In this document: piece by piece, positions 1 to 5,829 of the stretch
Numbering within the stretch: the first letter of the stretch is position 1
Layout of the letters: every line of letters begins with the position of its first letter
Source: a virus
Strand: one strand, 5' to 3'
Length of the DNA: 20,106 bases
Virus record (IMG/VR): IMGVR_UViG_3300000228_000033
Span: 6,402 to 26,507 of that record
Translations under genes and position numbers: made by a program
Notes under the pieces: generated by a model
Database searches by the model: none
What the model saw: only the letters and a program-made list of their open reading frames with translations
What the model was told of the DNA's origin: nothing

Positions 1-164
1 TTTGGAGTAAATCTATTTAAAAGATTTGACTCATTTGTAACCAATACTGGTACATTGATTGGTCCTTTTTTTGCAGGAATAACTATAGCATTATATACGC
101 CTTGCTTCCCAGCTACTTTAGATAGCATGTCTTTTTCGTAAGTTCTTACATTTGCTGCTGGCAT
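1..164 (-). CDS. Tail sheath protein, N-terminal fragment (cut by window edge)
   Basis: Only the first 54 codons are inside the window; the frame is open to base 1. The start is the ATG at 164-162, preceded by AAGGAGG about 6 nt upstream. The peptide begins MPAANVRTYEKD and continues with GVYNAIVIPAKKGPINVP, then VLVTNESNLLNRFTP. The order small-residue N-terminus, 'IP.K.GP.N.PVLVT..., LL..F' is the pattern at the start of T4 gp18-type contractile tail sheath subunits. Sheath subunits polymerise around the tail tube and drive contraction during injection. The position after a run of neck-type genes fits. The sheath call is inference from this short pattern plus context; the rest of the protein is outside the window. 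Confidence 0.72.
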   Translation of the reverse strand, partial: MPAANVRTYEKDMLSKVAGKQGVYNAIVIPAKKGPINVPVLVTNESNLLNRFTP

Positions 165-174
165 TTCGACCTCC

Positions 175-327
175 TTATTTATTTACTAGAATTAATCCTG
201 CTGGTATTTCTGCAGGTAATAATTCTGGGTTTTTAATTGTAATTGTTTCATTTGGAGAAACTATAATTGTTTTTCCATCATATTTTATTTTAACTGGGTA
301 TTTCACAGTTGAAATTATTTTTACCAT
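175..327 (-). CDS. Small 50-aa protein upstream of tail sheath, unknown function
   Basis: This short ORF starts at the ATG at 327-325, behind AAGGAG with 8 nt spacing, and ends with TAA at 177-175, which overlaps the sheath gene's Shine-Dalgarno. The product is 50 aa, beginning MVKIISTVKYPVKIKYDGK and ending ELLPAEIPAGLILVNK. It is a predicted beta-rich polypeptide with no signal peptide and no convincing membrane span. The strong ribosome-binding site, the 10-nt gap to the sheath gene and the late-type octamer 27 nt upstream all support expression as a late virion-associated gene. I do not recognise the family. It could be a small neck or tail accessory protein; that is inference from position only. 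Confidence 0.7.
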   Translation of the reverse strand: MVKIISTVKYPVKIKYDGKTIIVSPNETITIKNPELLPAEIPAGLILVNK

Positions 328-354
328 TTGAAAATCTCCTTACTTGATTTTATT

Positions 355-362
355 TATTTAAT
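355..362 (-). promoter_or_regulatory. ATTAAATA octamer, candidate late promoter element (50-aa gene/tail sheath)
   Basis: On the minus strand this reads ACACATTAAATAAATAAAAT and ends 27 nt before the ATG of the 50-aa gene. The same octamer precedes five other virion genes in the window. It resembles the T4 late core TATAAATA in its AAATA end. Promoter function is inferred. Confidence 0.5.
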
Positions 363-389
363 GTGTGAAATTTACTTTTTTTAGACATT

Positions 390-432
390 TTTAAGTTGCC
401 TTTAAGCGGTGCTTTAAGTCATCCCCTTTAAG
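390..432. repeat. Four TTTAAG repeats spaced 11-14 bp
   Basis: The + strand has TTTAAG at 390, 401, 413 and 427, the last overlapping the stop codon of the 217-aa gene. Spacing is roughly one helical turn. The rest of the 100-bp gap (328-427) holds the candidate late promoter and the ribosome-binding site and nothing else I can support. Confidence 0.5.
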
Positions 433-1081
433 TTATGATTTTTTGTGATGCTAAAGAGTATATATTATTTTTTTCTACCCACAATCTACTATTTATAGAA
501 CCAATAAAAGGAGATATTTCTGCTGGCATTATTACTGGATAATTTATATTCAGATAAATACCTACTCCCATAACTGGTCCGACTTCGTTAATATCTTCTT
601 TATCCCAAGAAACTGTTTTATCTGATTGAGATGAACAAGTAAAAGTTCCTAAGCTTCCGTAATCTGCTTCAAAAACAACAAATTCCCCAGCATTGACATA
701 TAAGTGTTCTTCTATAGTCTCAGAGATTTCAATGTTATTAGTGACTATTTTAAAACCGACGTCCAAAGAAGCCATTCTAAAGGTTGTCTTCGAGTCAGGA
801 TTTCCGGAATTCAAGCCAAAGGAATTGGCTGTAGCTGATATAGGTCTATTATTAAAATTACTCGCAGAAATAGATGAACGATTCCAAATTATAAAAATCC
901 AATCATTTGGAGGAACTCCTTCTATCTGACTAAAAACACCCTCTCTTGCGTAATACTGAGAAGCTCTTCCCCTAAAATCTAAATTTTCATCATAAATGTA
1001 TGTATCTAAAACTTGAAAATGTTTTAAAGTAGTAGTCCTAACCTTATCTAATAATCCTAAAATTGCACACGAAGTATTCAT
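428..1081 (-). CDS. Putative neck/tail-completion structural protein (217 aa), unknown family
   Basis: The ORF starts at the ATG at 1081-1079, with AAGGA 6 nt upstream and 9 nt after the stop of the 142-aa gene. The product lacks a signal peptide and membrane spans, has few charged stretches, and is rich in N, S, Y and I with alternating hydrophobic residues, which suggests a beta-rich virion protein. Examples are GVGIYLNINYPVIMPAEISP near residues 173-192 and INSRLWVEKNNIYSL near the C-terminus. I do not recognise the family. It lies between head-completion candidates and the tail sheath, the place where contractile phages often keep tail-terminator or neck genes, so such a role is likely but not shown. 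Confidence 0.6.
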   Translation of the reverse strand: MNTSCAILGLLDKVRTTTLKHFQVLDTYIYDENLDFRGRASQYYAREGVFSQIEGVPPNDWIFIIWNRSSISASNFNNRPISATANSFGLNSGNPDSKTTFRMASLDVGFKIVTNNIEISETIEEHLYVNAGEFVVFEADYGSLGTFTCSSQSDKTVSWDKEDINEVGPVMGVGIYLNINYPVIMPAEISPFIGSINSRLWVEKNNIYSLASQKIIT

Positions 1082-1090
1082 TTTTCGTCC

Positions 1091-1519
1091 TTAAGCGATT
1101 GGAACTAAAGAATGAATTCCATACATAGGATCTCCGTTCACGCCATTTGCTATCATTGTATTTTGTGTTCTAAAAACCTTCATACCGTCTTTTAAGAAAA
1201 CCTCTATTTTAGAATTTCTCGGTATTTCTAAGTTTTCCCCTATAGTGTAAATCTTTCCTTCATCATCATTAAAAGAAGAATAACCGCTTAGACTCAATCC
1301 AGTTAATTCAGTGTTACCAAAAATTCCAGCAACTAAATATCTCCCGTCTATACTCGGAACACTATTGTATTCATATTGTTGTGATGAATCATTATATAGT
1401 GGTTTTTTTGTTTGAAGTGGATAATATATGTTACAAGGCAAACCTTGTATATATTGAAGATGTTTTATAGCTAAATAATTTCTTCTTGTTTGTTCACTGA
1501 ATGATATCTCGGTTATCAT
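1091..1519 (-). CDS. Putative head-closure (stopper)-type connector protein (142 aa)
   Basis: The start codon overlaps the stop of the preceding gene in an ATGA arrangement (1519-1516), implying translational coupling; a GAGG lies about 10 nt upstream. The first 40 residues look helical and basic (SEQTRRNYLAIKHLQYIQG). The rest is beta-rich and ends with IPRNSKIEVFLKDGMKVFRT, then GVNGDPMYGIHSLVPI. A small beta-barrel with a late 'D.....V..........G......LVP' segment is typical of phage head-closure connectors that plug the portal after packaging. Gene size and position between capsid and sheath fit. This is a pattern and context call; no motif here is diagnostic. Confidence 0.6.
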   Translation of the reverse strand: MITEISFSEQTRRNYLAIKHLQYIQGLPCNIYYPLQTKKPLYNDSSQQYEYNSVPSIDGRYLVAGIFGNTELTGLSLSGYSSFNDDEGKIYTIGENLEIPRNSKIEVFLKDGMKVFRTQNTMIANGVNGDPMYGIHSLVPIA

Positions 1520-1941
1520 TTCCCAGTATCCTCATCAACAAATTTTTTTATTTTATTCACCCACTCTACAAAACTATAAAATGTTCCTTTTCTTACTCTT
1601 ACAGAAAAAAAAGTTTTACTCAATATCCATTCCCATCTGAAATATATTAATTCACCTTGAACATTTACTTTTAAATTTGTCTTTATAGTTTTAAAAATAA
1701 CATCAATCAAACCTTCATTTAAGTCAGAAAAAAAGGTTTTTTCTGAACTTTTGAGACTATTGAAATCCGCATTTACGCTATTTTCAAGAAAATTATAGTC
1801 TGTGTTTTTCAGACTATCGGGAATTTTTTTAGTTTCTTTAGTTTCTAAAGTTTCTTTAGAATCTTTAGAATCTTTACAATTTTGCATTCCTGGAACCGTT
1901 TCATTTTCTTCTCCAGTTTCGAAATATTCAGTAAATGTCAT
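1516..1941 (-). CDS. Small virion-cluster protein with Lys/Ser/Glu-rich N-terminus (141 aa), unknown
   Basis: The start at 1941 has GAGG 7 nt upstream; the end overlaps the next gene by 4 nt (ATGA). Residues 1-45 are low complexity and charged, with short direct repeats (KDSKDSKETLETKETKK near 23-39), and are probably disordered. Residues about 68-137 look folded, mixing hydrophobic and aromatic residues: GLIDVIFKTIKTNLKVNVQG, then ELIYFRWEWILSKTFFSVRV and FYSFVEWVNKIKKFV. I do not recognise the family. Its location between two candidate neck genes suggests a head-tail joining or tail-completion component. Function is unassigned. Confidence 0.6.
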   Translation of the reverse strand: MTFTEYFETGEENETVPGMQNCKDSKDSKETLETKETKKIPDSLKNTDYNFLENSVNADFNSLKSSEKTFFSDLNEGLIDVIFKTIKTNLKVNVQGELIYFRWEWILSKTFFSVRVRKGTFYSFVEWVNKIKKFVDEDTGK

Positions 1942-1973
1942 TTTTCAACCTCATTATCCTCATTATATCTCTA

Positions 1974-2555
1974 TTAAAGTATCGAAAGATACCAATTATT
2001 TTGTTCGTTTTTTAGCACATTTAAAGTGTTGTCAAATAATTCCTTTCCGTCTCCGTATAGTTCAGACCCATCATTCGAAAATGGTTGATCATTAAACGAA
2101 AACGATTTTCTACTAGAGCCTACATACATCATATAAAGACCCAAAACTAAATCTAAAAATTCTGGATGAGATTCATCCATGTCATTTAATGTTGGTTGTA
2201 CTAATAGCTCAAATATATATTTTCCAATAACGCTTGTTCTAAATTGACCATTATCTTTTGAATAATCCCAATTCCACGTTACTGGCATAGGTTCGGTCAT
2301 TAAAATAGGTTGAAAATAATATAAGTCTATTACATTGAGAATTCTTCTATTTTGCGTATCTGTTTTGAAAAAAGAAACATATTCAGTAACTTGAATTTCG
2401 TCTTGAACAAACAATGGACGCCAATTAGCATAGAAAGTTAAGGCTCTTTTTATGAGACCAAGTAACACTTCATCGGTGACTTCTATATCATCTTGCCCGA
2501 TAAAGTATTGAAAGGAGTTTATAAGGAGGTAATCTTTAATTTCGAGAAGATTCAT
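1974..2555 (-). CDS. Putative head-tail adaptor/neck protein (193 aa)
   Basis: The start at 2555 has a strong AAGGAGG 5 nt upstream. The N-terminal 45 residues are helical (MNLLEIKDYLLINSFQYFIG, then VTDEVLLGLIKRALTFYANW). A central region reads RRILNVIDLYYFQPI, and the C-terminal part has PEFLDLVLGLYMMYVGSSRK, then DQPFSNDGSELYGDGKELF and NNWYLSIL. A helical protein of this size a few genes after the capsid gene and before the stopper candidate matches the place of portal-bound adaptor proteins in many tailed phages. Membership of a named family is not proven by eye. It might instead be an internal head or neck-collar protein. Confidence 0.62.
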   Translation of the reverse strand: MNLLEIKDYLLINSFQYFIGQDDIEVTDEVLLGLIKRALTFYANWRPLFVQDEIQVTEYVSFFKTDTQNRRILNVIDLYYFQPILMTEPMPVTWNWDYSKDNGQFRTSVIGKYIFELLVQPTLNDMDESHPEFLDLVLGLYMMYVGSSRKSFSFNDQPFSNDGSELYGDGKELFDNTLNVLKNEQNNWYLSIL

Positions 2556-2576
2556 CGAATCCTCCTTTTATAGTTT

Positions 2577-3263
2577 TTAGATTAGAGTTTCTAAAAGAGA
2601 CTTTTTCTCTTTTAGAGGCGTTTCTTTTGTTTCTACGCTTTTCCCGATAAGTGATTCAAGGAAAGCTTTTTTTGCGCTTTCCTTAATTTTTAATTTTTCG
2701 TCTTCTTCACCGTCTTCACCGTCTTCACCGTCTTCACCGTCTTCACCGTCTTCACCGTCTTTACAAGACTCGCCTTCTTTTTTTGAAGATTTTAGTCTTT
2801 CAGCAAACATAATTTCTAATTCTTCATCTATTTTATCCATAATTTCTTCATCAAGAATAACAACGCCTTCTTCTTTAAGATCAGAAATTACTCTAGTTCG
2901 TAGAGCTTCTTCGACTGCTTCGATTTCTTTTTCTTCTATGATAAGAACGCCTTCTTCTTTAAGATCAGAAATTACTCTAGTTCGAAGAGCTTCTTCAATT
3001 GCTTCGATATTTTCTTCTTCTATGATAAGAGTGCCTTCTTCTTTTAAAGCCTCAAGGATTTTATCTATCATCTTTTCTTCTATTTCTTCTATTTTAGAAT
3101 CCTCTAACACATAGTAACCAGATTCATTGAGAAATTTTATTGCAGAACTTTCATCAAGTCTTTCTTCATTTGATACAAAGAAACCATTACCTAATAACAA
3201 TTCCTTCGCTTCCTCGATTTTTATATTTGATTCGTTCAGTTTTCTAAGATCTTTTATTGCCAT
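2577..3263 (-). CDS. Acidic repeat protein with C-terminal FLESL motif (228 aa), possible head-core or internal protein
   Basis: The start at 3263 is one base after the upstream stop, whose last codons supply the AGGAG ribosome-binding site. The protein contains a degenerate unit centred on Gly followed by 4-5 aliphatic/aromatic residues and acids. Gly is at residues 27, 49, 77, 105 and 133, the last four exactly 28 apart (GFFVSNEE, GYYVLEDS, GTLIIEEE, GVLIIEEK, GVVILDEE). Residues 169-188 are a Gly-Glu-Asp tract encoded by a 9-bp microsatellite. The C-terminal part contains AFLESLIGKS (200-209) and ends SLLETLI. FLESL also occurs at the C-terminus of the protease-scaffold protein, so this may be a second protease substrate in the prohead. 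The family is not recognised; the role is inference. Confidence 0.65.
   Translation of the reverse strand: MAIKDLRKLNESNIKIEEAKELLLGNGFFVSNEERLDESSAIKFLNESGYYVLEDSKIEEIEEKMIDKILEALKEEGTLIIEEENIEAIEEALRTRVISDLKEEGVLIIEEKEIEAVEEALRTRVISDLKEEGVVILDEEIMDKIDEELEIMFAERLKSSKKEGESCKDGEDGEDGEDGEDGEDGEEDEKLKIKESAKKAFLESLIGKSVETKETPLKEKKSLLETLI
2705..2761. repeat. 9-bp tandem repeat (CGTCTTCAC), about six copies
   Basis: Near-perfect copies start at 2711, 2720, 2729, 2738, 2747 and 2756 on the + strand; the sixth differs at its end. It lies inside the 228-aa gene and encodes a (DGE)n acidic tract. Such arrays change copy number easily. Confidence 0.9.
2826..3077. repeat. 84-bp tandem repeat, two close copies and one diverged copy
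   Basis: The copies encode residues 63-90, 91-118 and 119-146 of the 228-aa protein. The two left-hand units share the exact run EALRTRVISDLKEEGV and are almost identical at DNA level, indicating recent in-frame duplication. The third is diverged. Confidence 0.85.
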
Positions 3264-3264
3264 G

Positions 3265-3783
3265 TTATTCTCCTGTTACTAATATAGCTTCTTTTGTAAT
3301 TTCAATTACCAATTCCGGATTCAAAGAATCAATCTTTTCTGCGATAGCCGTTTTATTAGCACACAAAATTTTTAAACCGTCTTCGTGAATCTCTATTTCA
3401 ACGTCGTCATTATCTATTTGTCTAGCAATTTCTTCAAAGTCGAATTTTTTTCCAACTGTTTCCCTTACACCTTCTTTTGATTTCGGAGTTGCTTTTAATT
3501 CAAAATCCCCGATAACTTCAAAATTATATTCAGCTCCAAATACGCTCATTAAAAGCAATAAAAATGATTGAGCACTGAATATAGTAGATTTAATAATAAA
3601 CCCATTACCCTTTGGCGTGATATTCGGTTCTCTTTCATAAACTTTCACAAAAGAAACTAAGTCTATTGGAATAATTTTTCCCTCATCGATCTTGTTACTA
3701 ATTAAAAATCCTTCTGTAGTTTCTTTTATTGAAAGGTTTTCGTTTGCTTTTAAGATTTCAACGAGTTCTTCTAATTTTATCAT
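3265..3783 (-). CDS. Virion-cluster protein of unknown function (172 aa)
   Basis: The start at 3783 follows AAGGAG by about 6 nt; that site overlaps the stop of the 132-aa gene. The protein opens with a helix (IKLEELVEILKANENLS) and then alternates short beta-like segments with two similar elements: TTEGFLISNKIDEG (22-35) and PKGNGFIIKSTIF (57-69). Around residue 117 it has a helix DFEEIARQIDNDDVEIEI, and it ends VIEITKEAILVTGE. It has no signal peptide or clear membrane span. Genes between capsid and neck in T4-like phages often encode head decoration, core or vertex components, so a head role is plausible. I do not recognise the family. Confidence 0.6.
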   Translation of the reverse strand: MIKLEELVEILKANENLSIKETTEGFLISNKIDEGKIIPIDLVSFVKVYEREPNITPKGNGFIIKSTIFSAQSFLLLLMSVFGAEYNFEVIGDFELKATPKSKEGVRETVGKKFDFEEIARQIDNDDVEIEIHEDGLKILCANKTAIAEKIDSLNPELVIEITKEAILVTGE

Positions 3784-3794
3784 GTTTGAACTCC

Positions 3795-4193
3795 TTATTT
3801 TTCTTTAGTTTCGATAGTAACAGCTTTTTTTCTGTTTATCGGTTTCGCTTTAATCTCTTTCTTTACCTCTTCTTTTGGTACAGATTCAGATTCAACTTGT
3901 GTTGCTAATTCTTCTTGTTCAGATTCAGATTCAACTTGTGCTGCTAATTCTTCTTGTTTAGTTTCAACTTCAACCTCTGGTTTAGTTTCAACTTCCTCTT
4001 CAGGAGTTTTAGAAACTCCTGTTTTTAAAGAAAAAGTCATATAAGACTCAGGATAAGACACTTTAGTTCTTTCATCACTAATTTCAATTGCCTTATCTTG
4101 ACCCTTTCTTATTGTATAGGCTTCAGAATTTACTCTGAACATCACTGAGCCAGATGTTTGTGTACTAGCGATATATGTTCCTTTTTTCATCAT
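3795..4193 (-). CDS. Capsid-adjacent small protein with acidic repeat tail (132 aa)
   Basis: The start is the first of two adjacent ATG codons (4193 and 4190); AAGGAG is 8 nt before the first. Residues 1-58 look like a compact beta domain (GTYIASTQTSGSVMFRVNSE, then AYTIRKGQDKAIEI). Residues 59-132 are a charged, probably disordered tail with a repeated block QEELA(A/T)QVESESE and a basic end (KAKPINRKKAVTIETKEK). It is the first gene after the major capsid gene, beyond a terminator-like hairpin. Size and place suit a head decoration or prohead accessory protein, but nothing in the sequence proves it. Confidence 0.6.
   Translation of the reverse strand: MMKKGTYIASTQTSGSVMFRVNSEAYTIRKGQDKAIEISDERTKVSYPESYMTFSLKTGVSKTPEEEVETKPEVEVETKQEELAAQVESESEQEELATQVESESVPKEEVKKEIKAKPINRKKAVTIETKEK
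3882..3959. repeat. 39-bp tandem duplication in the 132-aa gene
   Basis: Two copies (3882-3920 and 3921-3959) differ by about two bases and encode the 13-residue block repeated in the acidic tail. The frame is kept. Confidence 0.85.
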
Positions 4194-4211
4194 TAAGAAA
4201 TCTCCTTATTA

Positions 4212-4249
4212 ATTTTGATTTAATTAAGGGTATTTAATTAAATCAAAAT
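4212..4249. repeat. 16-bp perfect inverted repeat, 6-nt loop
   Basis: The arms ATTTTGATTTAATTAA (4212-4227) and TTAATTAAATCAAAAT (4234-4249) are perfectly complementary around GGGTAT. It sits just upstream of the ribosome-binding site of the 132-aa gene and directly after the terminator-like hairpin in transcription order. It could act as a transcript-end stabiliser, an RNA processing site or a protein-binding palindrome. Confidence 0.85.
4231..4238 (-). promoter_or_regulatory. ATTAAATA octamer, candidate late promoter element (132-aa gene)
   Basis: It lies 37 nt before the start of the 132-aa gene but inside the loop and arm of the 16-bp inverted repeat. It is therefore the least certain of the six octamers. 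Confidence 0.35.
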
Positions 4250-4256
4250 CAATAAA

Positions 4257-4284
4257 GTTATCTTCGAGTTTCCTCGAAGATAAC
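4257..4284 (-). terminator. Terminator-like hairpin after the major capsid gene
   Basis: On the minus strand GTTATCTTCGAG-GAAA-CTCGAAGATAAC forms a perfect 12-bp stem with a GAAA tetraloop, followed by the moderately T-rich TTTATTGATTTTGATTT. It begins 20 nt after the capsid stop codon. The T tract is interrupted, so it may be a partial terminator or a 3'-end stabiliser. On the + strand no T tract follows. Confidence 0.65.
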
Positions 4285-4304
4285 ATTAAAAAGATTGAAA
4301 AGAT

Positions 4305-5684
4305 TTACGCAGTTACAACGATTTTAGTAATCAAAGTTGGAACTGGAGCAATCATACCTGCTTGTAGAGCAACCCCTTTTTGAGATTTCAATGGGTTTCG
4401 TTCCATACCTTCTGACAAGTTCGTAACGAACAATGGTAAATATGGAGCATAAACCACTGCAGTATCAAACATAGAAGAACCTTTAGAAATCATAAGGATT
4501 TCTGAATCAGGGATAACTGAACTTCTAAGAACAGGTTTTCCGTCTAGAGTACCAAAGAAGTGAGTACCAAGAACCGCATTCATATCCCCAGCTGGATTAA
4601 ATCCAGGAAGAGTTCTGATTATTGCTGAAGCTTGGTGACCAGCGATAAGCGCAGTTGCTCCACCACTTCTACCAGCATTGTTAAGAATTGTAGATTCTGC
4701 GAATGCTATTGCATCGAAGAAAGTTAGTTTATGTTCTGTGAAAGAAATCCCAGCAGGAGCAGTTTTTGACCAGTTTGTAGCGCCAACTGCTTTTACATAA
4801 GCTTCTAAAACAACATTTGAAGCAACTTCAGTTGTAAGTTCTTGAGTCAAGTCCTTTGCCATAGTTTCTTCAACATTGATACCAAATCTTTTACCGATTG
4901 AATATGATTTGAATAGACCGATGTCGCTTCTTAACGCATAAGTTCTAGCTCTAACGCCGATTGATTCATATTCGCTTCTAATAGTTGGTATTTCAGTTAA
5001 TGCTTCAAAGTTTGTTGCATAATTTATTGTAATGTTTGCTGCAACCGCTGGTGCTACTAAGAATGTTACAGAGAATACACCTGACTCATAGTTAATAACC
5101 CCAGAACCACCTACGCCGATCAAGTTTCCAAGACCGTCATCGATTAGTTTCAATGAACCAACAAAAATTTCTACTTCTCTTTTTCTTACTGGGAAATATA
5201 AAACTGTTCCAGAGAAAGTCACGTCAGAACCATCTCCAGTCCCGATTACTTCACCTTTTATATCTTCACCAGCATAAGAATTTCCTCTTTTAACTCTACC
5301 ATGAATCGCATCTACCAATACATCGTTATCAACTACTCCGCCTCTTGTAGTTTCAGCAACTACATTTTTGAAGTAAATTGTCCCTTGTTGTTCTTGCAAA
5401 GGTTGGATAGATGCAAATAAAGGTATTGGAGATTGAGCTGAAGATGCTGTAATAACATCAAGAGCGATATTTGGAAGAATTCCAAGGTCACCGTATGAAC
5501 CATTCGCTTCTGTGAATTTTTGGAAAGATTCATATTGCTCTAATTGAGCACCTAATGCAAAAAGGTCTTCGTTTGTAACTCCTCTAGTTTTTGCAACTGT
5601 TGATTTACTTTCGTAAAATGACATATAATCGTTGTATTTCTTAAAATACTGTTCTACTTTTTCGTGAAGTTTTATATCTTCCAT
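4305..5684 (-). CDS. Major capsid protein, T4 gp23-like HK97 fold with inserted beta domain (459 aa)
   Basis: This subunit builds the icosahedral head shell. Residues 82-107 (SAQSPIPLFASIQPLQEQQG, then TIYFKN) match the gp23 region 'P.LIAFDICGVQPM..PTG'. Residues 241-300 (SIGVRARTYALRSDIGLFKS, then helical FGINVEETMAKDLTQELTTE) match the gp23 stretch with 'ARTRALKAEYTIELAQDLKA...ILSTEI'. A putative maturation cut is FTE|A at residues 57-60, close to the gp23 cut after residue 65; the N-terminal 59 residues would be removed. Residues about 146-224 look like an inserted beta-sandwich (GDGSDVTF...DDGLGNL...GVINYESG). The start at 5684 has AGGAGG 5 nt upstream, part of it inside a hairpin. The gene is probably strongly expressed late. 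Confidence 0.93.
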   Translation of the reverse strand: MEDIKLHEKVEQYFKKYNDYMSFYESKSTVAKTRGVTNEDLFALGAQLEQYESFQKFTEANGSYGDLGILPNIALDVITASSAQSPIPLFASIQPLQEQQGTIYFKNVVAETTRGGVVDNDVLVDAIHGRVKRGNSYAGEDIKGEVIGTGDGSDVTFSGTVLYFPVRKREVEIFVGSLKLIDDGLGNLIGVGGSGVINYESGVFSVTFLVAPAVAANITINYATNFEALTEIPTIRSEYESIGVRARTYALRSDIGLFKSYSIGKRFGINVEETMAKDLTQELTTEVASNVVLEAYVKAVGATNWSKTAPAGISFTEHKLTFFDAIAFAESTILNNAGRSGGATALIAGHQASAIIRTLPGFNPAGDMNAVLGTHFFGTLDGKPVLRSSVIPDSEILMISKGSSMFDTAVVYAPYLPLFVTNLSEGMERNPLKSQKGVALQAGMIAPVPTLITKIVVTA

Positions 5685-5689
5685 GTTTT

Positions 5690-5730
5690 CCTCCTAAGGA
5701 ATATTTTTTGTTTTAGTAATATTTCTTAGG
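5690..5730 (-). promoter_or_regulatory. Hairpin overlapping the Shine-Dalgarno of the capsid gene
   Basis: On the minus strand CCTAAGAAATATT (5730-5718) can pair with AATATTCCTTAGG (5705-5693): 13 positions with one A-C mismatch and a 12-nt loop. The ribosome-binding site AGGAGG (5695-5690) has its first three bases in the stem; the ATG follows 5 nt later. Pairing would partly hide the site. Confidence 0.7.
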
Positions 5731-5775
5731 CATTTTTTGCTACCCACTTCTATAAAACAAAAACTTTTATACACT

Positions 5776-5783
5776 TATTTAAT
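5776..5783 (-). promoter_or_regulatory. ATTAAATA octamer, candidate late promoter element (major capsid gene)
   Basis: On the minus strand it reads ATACATTAAATAAGTGTATA. It lies 91 nt before the capsid start, leaving a long leader that contains the ribosome-site hairpin. Three CTTAAAA repeats (5801, 5811, 5819) lie just upstream. The rest of this 145-bp gap shows no gene. Confidence 0.55.
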
Positions 5784-5829
5784 GTATGTATTTAAGTAAA
5801 CTTAAAAAAACTTAAAAACTTAAAAGTCT

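Noticed and set aside
2705-2761. CRISPR-like short repeat array
   Set aside because: The 9-bp units are contiguous, have no spacers, and encode an in-frame acidic tract.
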